Source: Cruoricaptor ignavus (GTDB lineage Bacteria > Bacteroidota > Bacteroidia > Flavobacteriales > Weeksellaceae). Taken from it: a stretch of 64,000 bases of DNA. Below, in pieces: positions 42,316-51,610 of the stretch (within the stretch, counting starts at the first letter, position 1; each line of letters begins with the position of its first letter). The stretch lies in NCBI RefSeq assembly GCF_900141665.1, contig NZ_FQYI01000008.1:1-64000 (forward strand), given 5' to 3'. Made by a program: the position numbers and the translations under genes. A model generated the notes under the pieces. It saw only the letters and a program-made list of their open reading frames with translations, was not told where the DNA came from and made no database searches.

Positions 42316-42373
42316 TAATAGAAATTTAATCGAAAAAAAATAAACCCCTGTCAATCTGAGGAAATCTAAAACA

Positions 42374-43153
42374 ATGTCAAACTCCACAATTCTCGGTGCA
42401 ATTGCAGGCGATATTATCGGCTCGGTTTATGAGCGCCGCAATCATAAAAGCAAGGAATTTCCGCTGTTTGATGAGCGCGCAAAATTCACCGATGATAGCG
42501 TGATGACGCTGGCGGTAGCCGATGCCCTGATGCACGGAAAAGATATAGCCGAAACGCTGAAAGCCTACGGCAGAAAATATCCTGATGCTGGCTACGGCGA
42601 TAGATTTTCGCGCTGGATTTCTTCGGATGAAAAGACACCCTACCACAGCTTTGGCAATGGCTCTGCGATGCGTGTTTCTCCAGTGGGTTTTATGGTAAAT
42701 TCTGTGGCAGAATGCCTGGAGCTTGCAAGGAAAACGGCGGAGGTTTCGCACAATCATCCCGAAGGAATAAAAGGTGCGCAGGCTGTAAGTTTAGCCGGGT
42801 TTCTGGCAAAGAACGGCGCCACAAAAAACGAGATACAGGAAGAAATCGGCGAGCGTTTCGGCTACGATCTGAATTTCACCTGCGATGAAATCCGCCCGAA
42901 ATATGGCTTTGATGTAAGCTGCCAGGGCTCCGTTCCGCAGTCTTTAGTGGCTTTTCTGGATGGCAGCAGCTATGAGGATACGCTGCGCAACGCCATCTCC
43001 ATCGGTGGAGATTCCGATACCATAGCCTGCATTTCCGGCGGAATTGCGGCGGCTTTTTACGGCGGCATCCCTGGCGATATACGGAAATATGCACTGGGCA
43101 AACTGCCGCCAGAACTTAAGGACATCGTGCTGGAATTTGAGGAGAGATTTTAA
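42374..43153 (+). CDS. ADP-ribosylglycohydrolase (DraG/ARH family)
   Basis: A 259-residue all-helical hydrolase that removes ADP-ribose from modified targets or metabolites. GAIAGDIIGSVYER opens the family fold. KFTDDSVMTLAVADAL gives the metal-binding TDDS, and GGDSDTIACISGGIAAAFYG gives the second metal motif. HNHPEGIKGAQAVS is the central conserved loop. No DraT or ADP-ribosyltransferase is seen nearby. It leads four tightly spaced plus-strand genes. Confidence 0.92.
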   Translation: MSNSTILGAIAGDIIGSVYERRNHKSKEFPLFDERAKFTDDSVMTLAVADALMHGKDIAETLKAYGRKYPDAGYGDRFSRWISSDEKTPYHSFGNGSAMRVSPVGFMVNSVAECLELARKTAEVSHNHPEGIKGAQAVSLAGFLAKNGATKNEIQEEIGERFGYDLNFTCDEIRPKYGFDVSCQGSVPQSLVAFLDGSSYEDTLRNAISIGGDSDTIACISGGIAAAFYGGIPGDIRKYALGKLPPELKDIVLEFEERF

Positions 43154-43194
43154 TTGAAATTTAACCTTAATGTTAACCTAAAAATTGAAACGAA

Positions 43195-43440
43195 ATGGAA
43201 GCACACCCACGCACAGCCATTAGCCCGGAAGTTTACCAGATTCTGCTGGAGCCGGAAATTGATGTTTTAGCAGAATTCCGTTTAAAACTGGAGGAAATTC
43301 ACAATGCTAGTGTTTATGCCGACATTTATGATTTGGATGAGGACAGCATCTACATCCATTTTTCCAAGAACCAGACATTTGAAAACATCCTGGAAAACAT
43401 CGTGCTGAACAGGGAAACTTTAACCTGGGATTTTATTTGA
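43195..43440 (+). CDS. Small acidic protein, unknown
   Basis: An 81-residue acidic protein, MEAHPRTAISPEVYQILLEPEIDVLAEFRLKLEEIHNAS onward, with a predicted helix then strands (SVYADIYDLDEDSIYIHFS). No family recognised. It is 41 bp after the ADP-ribosylglycohydrolase gene and on the same strand. It might be an inhibitor or adaptor within the cluster, which is a guess from size and position. Confidence 0.6.
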   Translation: MEAHPRTAISPEVYQILLEPEIDVLAEFRLKLEEIHNASVYADIYDLDEDSIYIHFSKNQTFENILENIVLNRETLTWDFI

Positions 43441-43493
43441 TTAAAACTTGAAAATTGTAAATGTATTTGTAAATTAGTAGAAAAATAAACATT

Positions 43494-43607
43494 ATGAATC
43501 TAGATGCATACGCTGTAGAAAGAATCAGCAAAATTATCGACTGCCAGGGCTACTGTAAATTAGGTATAGAAGTAGAACCTGGCAGTATACGATCTCTCAG
43601 AATTTGA
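43494..43607 (+). CDS. 37-residue small protein, unknown
   Basis: ATG at 43494 opens a 37-codon frame, MNLDAYAVERISKIIDCQGY then a Cys, a short strand and a basic end RSLRI. Its TGA abuts the ATG of the following gene exactly, which suggests translational coupling. It has two cysteines (DCQGYC). Evidence for expression is only its position and the exact junction. It could also be a regulatory leader peptide. Confidence 0.45.
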   Translation: MNLDAYAVERISKIIDCQGYCKLGIEVEPGSIRSLRI

Positions 43608-44705
43608 ATGAAAATCCACCTCATAAAAACGCCGGAGCTTCCGCAGGAATTGCTGGAGAGCGTGCACGAGCAGCTCTGCGCAGAGAAAGGCCCGATGGAA
43701 TTCGTAATCTCCAAGCCAAAATGGACGGAGGATGACTTTCGGAAAGCCTGCCAGACGCCGTTTTCAGACTTGGTAACCTTTGATATCGATTCAGAATATT
43801 ACCGCCAGGAATATTTCCCTGAACTTGGCTATCCGCTCAGTTGGCGGGAACTGTTCTCCCTCTGCGATCGCTCCCGCGAAATCCTGAAAATTCCGGATAA
43901 TGATTTCGTAATCCTGCTTACCAACCGCCGAAATTCGATGAACTTCTTCAGCATGTTCGATACAGGCGGAAAGCGCAACGCCTTCGTGCAGTGCAGCGAC
44001 TGGGAATTTTTCCTGCAGGCTTCGCCGGTGTTTCCCGCGGCATACGAAACCGTGGCCAATGTGCTGCAGATCCTGATGAACTTCGACATAGAGGTGCCGC
44101 CTGAAATGAATTTCCATATGGAGCCTGTGGGCTGCATCAACGATTTCTGCGAGAACAAAACCGAAATCCTACTGAAGCTGCGTACGGCAGACATCTGCCA
44201 AGATTGCTTGCAGCGCGCCAAGGCCCACGGCATCACGCCGGAAATCCTGATGCAATCGCTGGAAATCTTCGAATCCGTGCGGAAGGCAATGAAGTTTGCA
44301 CAAGGTTTCGTAGGAAATCTTCAGCCGAAAAAACTGACGATTACGCACGATTGCAAAATCTTCATCGGCGAAGATGAAATTGAACTAAAGCCGCTGGAAA
44401 AGGTGATCTTCATACTATTCCTGCGGCATCCCGAAGGCATCGTGCTGCGCAATCTCGGAGATTACGAGCAGGAAATGAACCGCATTTACGAAAAGCTCCG
44501 TTTCAACCCTGACCCTGACAGAATCGCATTTCTCGCCAATCCGAACGGTACCACCTTCCGCCCTACGAAATCCCGGCTTCACAAAAATCTGGAATCCAGG
44601 CTGGGCAAAGATTTAGCCCAGTACTACACCATCAGCGGAACACCGGGAAAGGCCTTCCGCATCGCACTACCGCAGGATTATAGAGAGATGGAGTTTGATT
44701 TTTAA
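43608..44705 (+). CDS. Unknown protein with Cys4 cluster and winged-helix-like C-terminus
   Basis: A 365-residue cytoplasmic protein. The N-terminal 160 residues form an alpha/beta domain containing NRRNSMNFFSMFD and SPVFPAAYETVANVLQILM. Cysteines 176, 181, 197 and 200 (CINDFC...DICQDC) could bind zinc. The last 120 residues (KLTITHDCKIFIGEDEIELKPLEKVIFILFLRHPEGIV...TKSRLHKNLESRL) have the look of a response-regulator-type winged helix, with a strand pair before the helices. If so it may regulate the cluster. I do not recognise the family. The gene abuts the 37-aa frame. Confidence 0.65.
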   Translation: MKIHLIKTPELPQELLESVHEQLCAEKGPMEFVISKPKWTEDDFRKACQTPFSDLVTFDIDSEYYRQEYFPELGYPLSWRELFSLCDRSREILKIPDNDFVILLTNRRNSMNFFSMFDTGGKRNAFVQCSDWEFFLQASPVFPAAYETVANVLQILMNFDIEVPPEMNFHMEPVGCINDFCENKTEILLKLRTADICQDCLQRAKAHGITPEILMQSLEIFESVRKAMKFAQGFVGNLQPKKLTITHDCKIFIGEDEIELKPLEKVIFILFLRHPEGIVLRNLGDYEQEMNRIYEKLRFNPDPDRIAFLANPNGTTFRPTKSRLHKNLESRLGKDLAQYYTISGTPGKAFRIALPQDYREMEFDF

Positions 44706-44768
44706 TCCCCTTATTATCGAAAAATCAACTACAGTCTCGTTTCACCCTCATCAGTATTGTATAATTCT

Positions 44769-44801
44769 AAAAATCCCGCAAAGCATCAGCCTCGCGGGAT
44801 T
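44769..44801 (-). terminator. Terminator of SusCD operon 1
   Basis: AATCCCGC (44772-44779) and GCGGGATT (44794-44801) form a perfect 8-bp stem. The minus strand reads into five T residues. It ends the operon that starts at the susC1 promoter. Confidence 0.75.
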
Positions 44802-44823
44802 CTGAAATATATAAAGAAAGAAT

Positions 44824-46407
44824 TTACGGTATTGGCTTCAGCTCGCTAACGGTAAATTGAGCATTGGCGGTGTGCGTGTCGCCGTACATATCCTTTGCCC
44901 GAACTTCTACCCTGTGCTCGCCATTTTCCAGCTTCGGAAATCTCGCCACCCAGATATGGCGGGAATTCTCTGGGTAAGATGGTCTTCTGCCGGCATATAG
45001 CGTCTCAGTGGTGTCCCATTTCAGAACAGATTGAATATACTCCGGATCAAAAGTTTCCGCATACTGCATCGGCTTCCACTCGCCGCCGTCTATGCGGTAT
45101 TCCACCGAATCGTTTTTGCTTCCGCTGAAAAAGTTGGCTACGATGCTGGCGTTATTTCTCACATTCTGCACCACCTTCGGTACATAGAGTTTTATTTGGT
45201 AATTCTCAGGTTTTCCTGCTACTTTGTATTGAATTTTATACTTGTTCCCGCTAAAGTTTACAAAAGAGTAGCCCTGCTCCGTACCATCTCTCATCATACT
45301 TTTAGGCAGGCCCCTTTCATTTGCAGTTCCTGAAAACCAATCGCCGGAAGTAGTTCCCATATTGATTTCGTGGAGATCTTTAGCGCCCTGCCACCCGTGA
45401 TCTTTTGTGTAAAAAATCTGAGATTGCTTGTGTGTATGGGCGGACATCATCAGAATGTTGTCGTAAGGTTGCAGTATGTCGAAAAGCGCCTTTCTGTCTT
45501 CCATCCTGAAATGATCTTCCCCCGGTCTTTCCGGTTCCATCTGGATGTGGAAAGCCAAAACCACCAACTTATTTTTATCTACAAATTTCAGGTCGTTTTT
45601 AATGAATTCCAGTTGATCTGGCCTAAAACCTCCGTAATAACCTTTACCATCCCTTGGATCCGGATAAAGTATGTCGTCCAGGATGATAAAATGCACATCA
45701 GCGTAGTTGAAAGAATATGTGCTAGGCCCAAAAGTCTTTTCAAAAGATTCATCGGAATGCCTATCTTCCTTGGCCTCGTAATTCATATCGTGGTTGCCCA
45801 TCACATTATACCAAGGCAAGCCAATCTCCTTCATTACCTGTGCGTACTGCGGATGAAGCGTCAAATCATCACCAACTAAATCACCGAGTGTGATTCCAAA
45901 AACAGCATTTTTCTTATTAGTTTTTACTTCATCTACAATAGCCCTTCTAAAATAATCTAACTCACGAAGGTTGTAAGGCTGTGGGTCTCCGAAAACGAGA
46001 ATCTCAAAATTCGGATTTTCCTGCTGGCGGTGTAGCGCGAAATTGATATTCTTTGGAAGCTTGCCTGTAGGCTTAACACCTTCATATTTAAAGCCTGATG
46101 GTGAGCCATTAGGTTTATGGTTATAGTAAAATTGAGGTAAGTTCAAATGATTCATTGGAACCTGGTATCCTGCTGGCTTTACTACGAAGATAATCTGGTC
46201 GTCATTAATTGGGAGAGTGTATCTTCCCGCAGCATCAGTTTGTACTACCTGAATGCCATTTGAAACCGAAACGCTGGCAATTCCTTTTTCACCGCGATCC
46301 ATTTTCCCGTTGCGGTTAGCATCATCGAACACATAGCCTGTCACATTATTAGCAAAGGCTGATGCCGCCGTAAAAATTAAAGTGGCTACAGTTAATCTTA
46401 ATTTCAT
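44824..46407 (-). CDS. Exported calcineurin-type phosphoesterase with N-terminal Ig-like domain
   Basis: A 527-residue exported enzyme (signal MKLRLTVATLIFTAASAFA). Residues about 20-110 form a SdrD-B/carboxypeptidase-regulatory-like fold (GYVFDDANRNGKMDRGEKGIASVSVSNG). The metallophosphoesterase domain follows with VFGDPQ, GDLVGDD, GNHDMNY, AFHIQME and HTHKQSQ as dimetal ligands. The C-terminal part (about 380-527) is beta-rich, with family-typical EYRIDGGEWKPM. It releases phosphate from an unknown ester. Last gene of operon 1, 2 bp after the GDPD gene. Confidence 0.9.
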   Translation of the reverse strand: MKLRLTVATLIFTAASAFANNVTGYVFDDANRNGKMDRGEKGIASVSVSNGIQVVQTDAAGRYTLPINDDQIIFVVKPAGYQVPMNHLNLPQFYYNHKPNGSPSGFKYEGVKPTGKLPKNINFALHRQQENPNFEILVFGDPQPYNLRELDYFRRAIVDEVKTNKKNAVFGITLGDLVGDDLTLHPQYAQVMKEIGLPWYNVMGNHDMNYEAKEDRHSDESFEKTFGPSTYSFNYADVHFIILDDILYPDPRDGKGYYGGFRPDQLEFIKNDLKFVDKNKLVVLAFHIQMEPERPGEDHFRMEDRKALFDILQPYDNILMMSAHTHKQSQIFYTKDHGWQGAKDLHEINMGTTSGDWFSGTANERGLPKSMMRDGTEQGYSFVNFSGNKYKIQYKVAGKPENYQIKLYVPKVVQNVRNNASIVANFFSGSKNDSVEYRIDGGEWKPMQYAETFDPEYIQSVLKWDTTETLYAGRRPSYPENSRHIWVARFPKLENGEHRVEVRAKDMYGDTHTANAQFTVSELKPIP

Positions 46408-46409
46408 TT

Positions 46410-47159
46410 CTATAAATTTTTAAGTTTTTCCGGTATATCAGTTGTAATTACTTTTATTCCCATCTCCATTAGCGTACGGGCAATTTCTTCGCTATTTACA
46501 GTCCAAGAATTGGTAATCAAACCCAATTCGTTAGCCTGCCGTATCCATTCGGGATGCTTATCAATGAAAATTTTATAATGATAATCGATGCCATCCAAAC
46601 CTAATGCCTTCACTTCCTGCGGAGATAATTCGCCATTTAAATATTGAACCTTAATCTGTGGAGCTATCCGCTTGGTTTCCAGGCAAATATTTTTGCTAAA
46701 GGAAATGATTTGCACCTGCTTATCAAGGCTTAATCGATTGACTTCTGCTACGGCCTTCCTCACCAGCTCATCTTCCAACACCTTGGTTTTTGCTGGTTTT
46801 ATTTCCATAATCAGTTGTATCGCCGGATGCCTTTTACCTAATTTGAGGTATTCTCTCAATGTGGGTATGCGCTCCCCATTACTCAGTGGAATTTTTCTCA
46901 GGTCTTTAAAGGTGGTTTCAGCAATCACCAATCCTGCGTGGTCCTCATCGTGATTTACGATTAACCTGCCATCCTTACTCATCCTCACATCGAATTCCGC
47001 CCCGTAAACGCCGGCTTGTACCGCGTTTTTAAATGAAGAGAGGGAGTTCTGTGCTGTTTCAGGAGCCGTTTTCCAAAAACCTCTATGCGCCACGATCTGC
47101 GTCTGCGCGGAGTATGCACCCGAGAGCATTAAGGCAAATATTAGCAAAAACTTTTTCAT
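46410..47159 (-). CDS. Exported glycerophosphodiester phosphodiesterase
   Basis: Hydrolyses glycerophosphodiesters (deacylated phospholipids) to glycerol 3-phosphate and an alcohol, in the periplasm. The 249 residues have signal MKKFLLIFALMLSGAYSAQT, then IVAHRGFWKTAPETAQNSLSSF (catalytic His-Arg), GAEFDVRMSKDGRLIVNHD (metal acids and second His), and MEIKP. ATG of MKKFLL was chosen over a frame six codons longer that overlaps the upstream gene. It lies 2 bp after susD1. Confidence 0.93.
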   Translation of the reverse strand: MKKFLLIFALMLSGAYSAQTQIVAHRGFWKTAPETAQNSLSSFKNAVQAGVYGAEFDVRMSKDGRLIVNHDEDHAGLVIAETTFKDLRKIPLSNGERIPTLREYLKLGKRHPAIQLIMEIKPAKTKVLEDELVRKAVAEVNRLSLDKQVQIISFSKNICLETKRIAPQIKVQYLNGELSPQEVKALGLDGIDYHYKIFIDKHPEWIRQANELGLITNSWTVNSEEIARTLMEMGIKVITTDIPEKLKNL

Positions 47160-47161
47160 AA

Positions 47162-48613
47162 CTATTTCTCCCACCAAACTTTTGTATTGTAAGTGTCACC
47201 TCCCATACTCTGAACGGCAGCGTTGTACTGTTCGGGGTTTTGCAGTCTTGTTACCGGAGGATACATAAATCGTACTGGCATTTTTCCATCATTTAGCAGC
47301 CCCCCATTGTTCGGCAATTTTGGATATCCGGTTCTGCGATACTCATACCAAGCCTGCTGATCGACAAAGAAAAGAGCCACATACTTCTGCATCATAAGAC
47401 GCTCCAAGGTGCCATTGTATGCCACATCAGGGTGATTAAGATACTCAGGCGTTGATTTGGCATTCCATTGCTCCAGGGATGCCTGAACACCTCTGTCATA
47501 AAATGTTTTTGCATCTCCAGGGATGACATTTTTTAGAGCTAACTCAGCTAAGATAAACTGTAGCTCAGAATACCCCATAATTTTCAGCGTTAGTGGCGTC
47601 TTGGCCAGAGCCTGATTGAGATTGGATGGGTTGTAAGTGAACTTCGTTCCGCTTTTATAGCCAGCCGGCGCGCCCTTATATCCTATATCCTTGTTAGAGC
47701 CAAGTTCTCTTGCCTTGCTGAAAAATGTTGGGCGCCGTGGATCCTCCGTTTTATTAAGATAATCCACAAAAAACTCTGCGGCGGCGCGCCCAGTCGTAAA
47801 ATCCTGTGGACGAACAATTGGCGCATCAAAAGGAGCAACGCCGGTAGCTAATACGAAGGCGCTATCATCATTATTAGTAAAAATGGGGTAAGTAGCGGGA
47901 TTTGAGATAATCTTATTGATTCTGTTTTTTACATCTATCTCGCCGTCTTTGTTAAGAATTCTTAGCAACATCCTGAGCGAGAGTGAATTGCAGAATTTCT
48001 TCCATTTTAAAACTCCTGCAGCATTCTCATTGGCATGATACATCTGATCCGGGCCTTTCAGAGTTTCCGACAGTAAAAAAAGTGAATTCGCTTTTTCCAG
48101 GTCGTTCAGCAGCTGGATGTAGACTTCTTTTTGATGGTCAAATTTTGGCGTCCTTATATTTTCTTCCTGGCGGAAGGCTTCGCTGAAAGGGACATCACCG
48201 AAACTGTCAGTAAGATTTTGAAAGCCCCACGCCCTTAAAACCAAGGCGACTGCCTCATTATTTTTATTCCCTTCCTTCTGCGCAAGTTTCAACATTTCAT
48301 TTATCTGCATCTGCCATCTGTAGGTGCTGTTCCAGTAGCCTACGCCAGTATTTTCGGTGAAATAATATCTTGACACCGTATTGCCCTCATTGGGAAAAGG
48401 AATGCTGTACTGCATTATTTCAAATCCAAAATTATTGGCACGCATATACGCTTCGCTCGCCATTTCAAACAGCGCAGGATTCAGCAGGTTTTCAGAATTG
48501 GCCTCAACCTGCTTCGAAAAGTCGATATTCGTTTCTTCGAAATCATTTGTGCAGGAAGACGATGCTGTAAGAAGTGATACAGCCGCTATTATATTTAAAA
48601 ACTTCTTTTTCAT
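47162..48613 (-). CDS. SusD/RagB-type outer-membrane lipoprotein, pair 1
   Basis: A 483-residue surface lipoprotein (signal MKKKFLNIIAAVSLLTASSSC) of the SusD-like group. Helical TPR-like parts and the late repeat QAWYEYRRTGYPKLPNN are typical. It caps the TonB-dependent partner and binds the nutrient. Ligand cannot be read from sequence; the operon context suggests phosphate esters or phospholipid breakdown products. It is 6 bp after susC1. Confidence 0.9.
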   Translation of the reverse strand: MKKKFLNIIAAVSLLTASSSCTNDFEETNIDFSKQVEANSENLLNPALFEMASEAYMRANNFGFEIMQYSIPFPNEGNTVSRYYFTENTGVGYWNSTYRWQMQINEMLKLAQKEGNKNNEAVALVLRAWGFQNLTDSFGDVPFSEAFRQEENIRTPKFDHQKEVYIQLLNDLEKANSLFLLSETLKGPDQMYHANENAAGVLKWKKFCNSLSLRMLLRILNKDGEIDVKNRINKIISNPATYPIFTNNDDSAFVLATGVAPFDAPIVRPQDFTTGRAAAEFFVDYLNKTEDPRRPTFFSKARELGSNKDIGYKGAPAGYKSGTKFTYNPSNLNQALAKTPLTLKIMGYSELQFILAELALKNVIPGDAKTFYDRGVQASLEQWNAKSTPEYLNHPDVAYNGTLERLMMQKYVALFFVDQQAWYEYRRTGYPKLPNNGGLLNDGKMPVRFMYPPVTRLQNPEQYNAAVQSMGGDTYNTKVWWEK

Positions 48614-48619
48614 AGTGTT

Positions 48620-51592
48620 TTAGAATTTTACATTAATGCTTATGCCGAAGGTTCTGGTAGATGGAAGTGCGCCTATGTCTACGCCGGGCGTGATATCGGC
48701 ATCGTCCATAGCTGCAGTTTCCGGGTCGAAAATTGGAAAGTCTTTTGTCCACATAGCTAGGTTTTTACCGTACAAAGCGATGGAAAACTCCTGAAGTTTC
48801 ATACTTTGCGTCACATTCTTATTGAACCTATAGCCAATTCTTGCATCTCTTAATTTGATAAATGATGCGTCAAACGAGTTGGTTTCAACATTGGCACGAC
48901 GATAATAGTCACTATACCATCTGCTAACCAGCACCTCTTTTGTATTTGGCGAATAAGAGCCATCCGGATTTTGGACCACACCTTCTCCAACCATCATTCC
49001 ACCCGGATTATCTCTAAAACGAAGCGTATGCTTCAATTTGCCTTGCTCGGACATCTTATGGTGTGTTTGAGAATATACGATACCTTTATATTGCCCGTCG
49101 AACGACACGGCAAAATCAAAATTCCCCACGCGTAAAGAGTTTTGGATTCCTGCACGCCATTTTGGGAAGGCGTTGCCTACTTTTTCTACATAAGAATTGC
49201 GTGCTGTAAATCCATCGGAGCCGTATACTACATTGCCCTGTGGATCACGCACAAGCTTATATCCGTACAAATCCCCTAGAGAGCCGCCTTTTACAGCGTT
49301 AAAATATACGGTACCTGCTGTGGCGTAGGTGTAGCCTTGTGGATCATCCGCGTATATTTCAGGGACTTCAAGTATCTTATTTCTGTTCATCGACCAGTTT
49401 GCGCCTATAGTCCATTGAACGCCTTTAGTTTTTACAGCCACTACATCAGTGCTCAATTCTACGCCGCGATTTCTTACCAAACCACTATTAATTAATCTCC
49501 TCGTATAACCGGTCTCTATGAGCACAGGTACCGCATATACCTCGTTTTTAGTGCGGTTTTCATAATAAGTAGCGTTGAATGTCAATCGGTTTCTGAACAT
49601 ATTTAAGTCAAAACCTCCTTCGATATTGGTGTTAAATTTTGGCTTCAAATCCGGATTATACATCCTGCTTTGCAGTACATATGAATCATCATAAAATTCA
49701 ATCGGATCATAATATCTCGTCAGTTGATAAGGCGAAGTACCAAAACCTGTCTTAGCCCAACTCCCGCGAAGTTTGAAGAGATTGATCTTTGTTCCTAATT
49801 CAAAAATATTGTTCAAAAGAACGCTAGCACTTACAGAAGGGTAGAAGAATGACCAATTTTTCTCTGGCAATGTACTTGTCCAATCATTTCTTCCGGTGAA
49901 GTCAATGTATACTTTGTCATCAAAGCCAACATTCACCATACCGTAAACAGAGTTTGTCTTTTTGTCATAAGGAAGGTATCTCCTATCCACGGACACACCA
50001 TTTTCTAATGTGTAGATACCAGGCTCCACAAGTCCTTTAGCCACATTTCTCTTGGTGCGACGACGGAAATCCCTCAAGCTCCCCCCAATAGAAGCGCGCA
50101 TATCAAATCTCCCAAAATCGTTTTTGTAAGTTGCAAGTAAATCGTGATTTAAATCGCGCGTATCAATTTTGGTTTCAGTAAACTGTCCTTTTCCAAATTT
50201 AGCAGAATTCCATGGCCTGCGTTCCCAGCGGTTGTCTCTGGTGAATTCCGCACCAGTCCTAAGCATTAAATCAAGGTTTGGGGTGATGGCATAATTTAGA
50301 GTGACACCACCGAGAACATTGTTTTTGTTCATGGCGTTCGTCATTTCGTACGCAATCAAATATGGATTATCAATGTACGAACTAAATGGGTGAATCTGCT
50401 CCTGCTGATATTTATCCTTCTTCCAAATCGGGCGATACCAGGCAAGGTCTATATTTGGATTTTGGAAAATCATAAAATAATTGATTGAATGGTTATTATA
50501 ACCGGTAGCCGGAAGGTTGTCCGAATTTGTATTAGAGTAAATAACTTTAAAGGCTGCCTTGAACTTATCAGTAATATTAACATTGAAGGTGTTGTTGGTA
50601 GTAAAGCGCTCAAAGCCGGTATTTGGCATAATCCACTCGTTTTTAGTGTAATTTAGTGACGAGCGGAAATTCATTCTTTGCCATCCTGCATCTAGAGTTA
50701 GTGTATTACTGTAATTTGTACCTGTTTGGAAGAAATCTTTTACATTCCGTTTGTATGGCCTCCATAAAGTACGCTCAGCGCCCTGCCCTTCTACATTAGG
50801 GTCATACTGGAAATAATATTGCCCTTCGAACTTAGGGCCAAAAGCACTTGAAGTAGCCCCAGTACTTACCCCATCAGGCGATGCTCCGTAAGAGTAATAT
50901 GTAAGACTGGAGCTACCGCCCTGACCGTACTCATATTGCCAGTCCGGCCACTTTAGTACTGTCTCAAAGCTGGTGTTCGCGATGTATCCAATATTCAATT
51001 TTCCACTTTTCCCCCTGCCGGATTTGGTCGTAATCATTATGGCACCATTGGCACCTCTTTCACCATAGAGGGCAGAGGCAGAGGCACCTTTTAGCACGGT
51101 TACAGATTCGATATCCTCTGCATTGATACTGTTAAGAATATTTCCATAATCAATAGGCACTTCTGTGGTTGAGCCGTAAGCAGGGGCACCAGTCCCCACA
51201 ATCTGCTGGTCAATGGGAATCCCATCTATTACAATCAAAGCAGCATTATCCGCATTTACCATTGAAGTTTCCCCGCGGAGCTTTATTCTTGCGGTTTCCA
51301 GCGGGCCTGCATTCGGCGTTAATACCTTCAGCCCAGCTACCTTACCTTCCATTGCGGTAGCGAAATTGTTAAACTGGGCGGTTTCAAAAACCTCCTCGTT
51401 AAGCTTCTCCGCCGAGTAGCCCAAGGCTTTCTGCTCCCGTTTTATTCCGAGGGCCGTCACCACTACCTCCTTGATCTGCCTTTCCCGAAGGGTATCCTGC
51501 ACGGGAGGATTTTGTGCAGTCTGTGCTGCGAGCTCACAGGACAACAATCCAGCCGCTGCAAGCACAATAATCTTCTGAACGCTTTTTTTCAC
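48620..51592 (-). CDS. SusC/RagA TonB-dependent transporter, pair 1
   Basis: A 990-residue outer-membrane barrel importing ligand with its SusD partner. Start is a GTG (VKKSVQKIIVLAAAGLLSCELAAQ), 19 nt after a -7 box; a TTG seven codons earlier is less likely. The mature protein starts with a TonB-box-like IKEVVVTALGI, then plug motifs MEGKVAGLKVLTPNAGPLETARIKLRG and ASASALYGERGANGAIMITTKSG. The usual N-terminal carboxypeptidase-regulatory domain is absent. The barrel ends with ISINVKF. First gene of operon 1. Confidence 0.95.
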   Translation of the reverse strand: MKKSVQKIIVLAAAGLLSCELAAQTAQNPPVQDTLRERQIKEVVVTALGIKREQKALGYSAEKLNEEVFETAQFNNFATAMEGKVAGLKVLTPNAGPLETARIKLRGETSMVNADNAALIVIDGIPIDQQIVGTGAPAYGSTTEVPIDYGNILNSINAEDIESVTVLKGASASALYGERGANGAIMITTKSGRGKSGKLNIGYIANTSFETVLKWPDWQYEYGQGGSSSLTYYSYGASPDGVSTGATSSAFGPKFEGQYYFQYDPNVEGQGAERTLWRPYKRNVKDFFQTGTNYSNTLTLDAGWQRMNFRSSLNYTKNEWIMPNTGFERFTTNNTFNVNITDKFKAAFKVIYSNTNSDNLPATGYNNHSINYFMIFQNPNIDLAWYRPIWKKDKYQQEQIHPFSSYIDNPYLIAYEMTNAMNKNNVLGGVTLNYAITPNLDLMLRTGAEFTRDNRWERRPWNSAKFGKGQFTETKIDTRDLNHDLLATYKNDFGRFDMRASIGGSLRDFRRRTKRNVAKGLVEPGIYTLENGVSVDRRYLPYDKKTNSVYGMVNVGFDDKVYIDFTGRNDWTSTLPEKNWSFFYPSVSASVLLNNIFELGTKINLFKLRGSWAKTGFGTSPYQLTRYYDPIEFYDDSYVLQSRMYNPDLKPKFNTNIEGGFDLNMFRNRLTFNATYYENRTKNEVYAVPVLIETGYTRRLINSGLVRNRGVELSTDVVAVKTKGVQWTIGANWSMNRNKILEVPEIYADDPQGYTYATAGTVYFNAVKGGSLGDLYGYKLVRDPQGNVVYGSDGFTARNSYVEKVGNAFPKWRAGIQNSLRVGNFDFAVSFDGQYKGIVYSQTHHKMSEQGKLKHTLRFRDNPGGMMVGEGVVQNPDGSYSPNTKEVLVSRWYSDYYRRANVETNSFDASFIKLRDARIGYRFNKNVTQSMKLQEFSIALYGKNLAMWTKDFPIFDPETAAMDDADITPGVDIGALPSTRTFGISINVKF

Positions 51593-51610
51593 TTGTTTAA
51601 ATTTTGAAAG

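Larger units (their letters stand above)
41966..42373. other. 408-bp intergenic region of the accessory island
   Basis: Contains no intact gene. On the minus strand a short frame ending at 42022 reads TSFYEQKKIQNAEIIADL-ETPAA without a start codon, possibly a gene remnant one base out of frame with an ATG. A palindrome CCGCAA-TT-TTGCGG is at 42199-42212. Further right are an 18-bp palindrome and two -7-like boxes, described separately. Confidence 0.5.

Noticed and set aside
43161-43178. TTAACC-TTAATG-TTAACC as a fourth Pho box
   Set aside because: The TTAAC units are 12 bp apart instead of 11 and there is no -7 box 21 bp downstream; it lies between two genes of another cluster.
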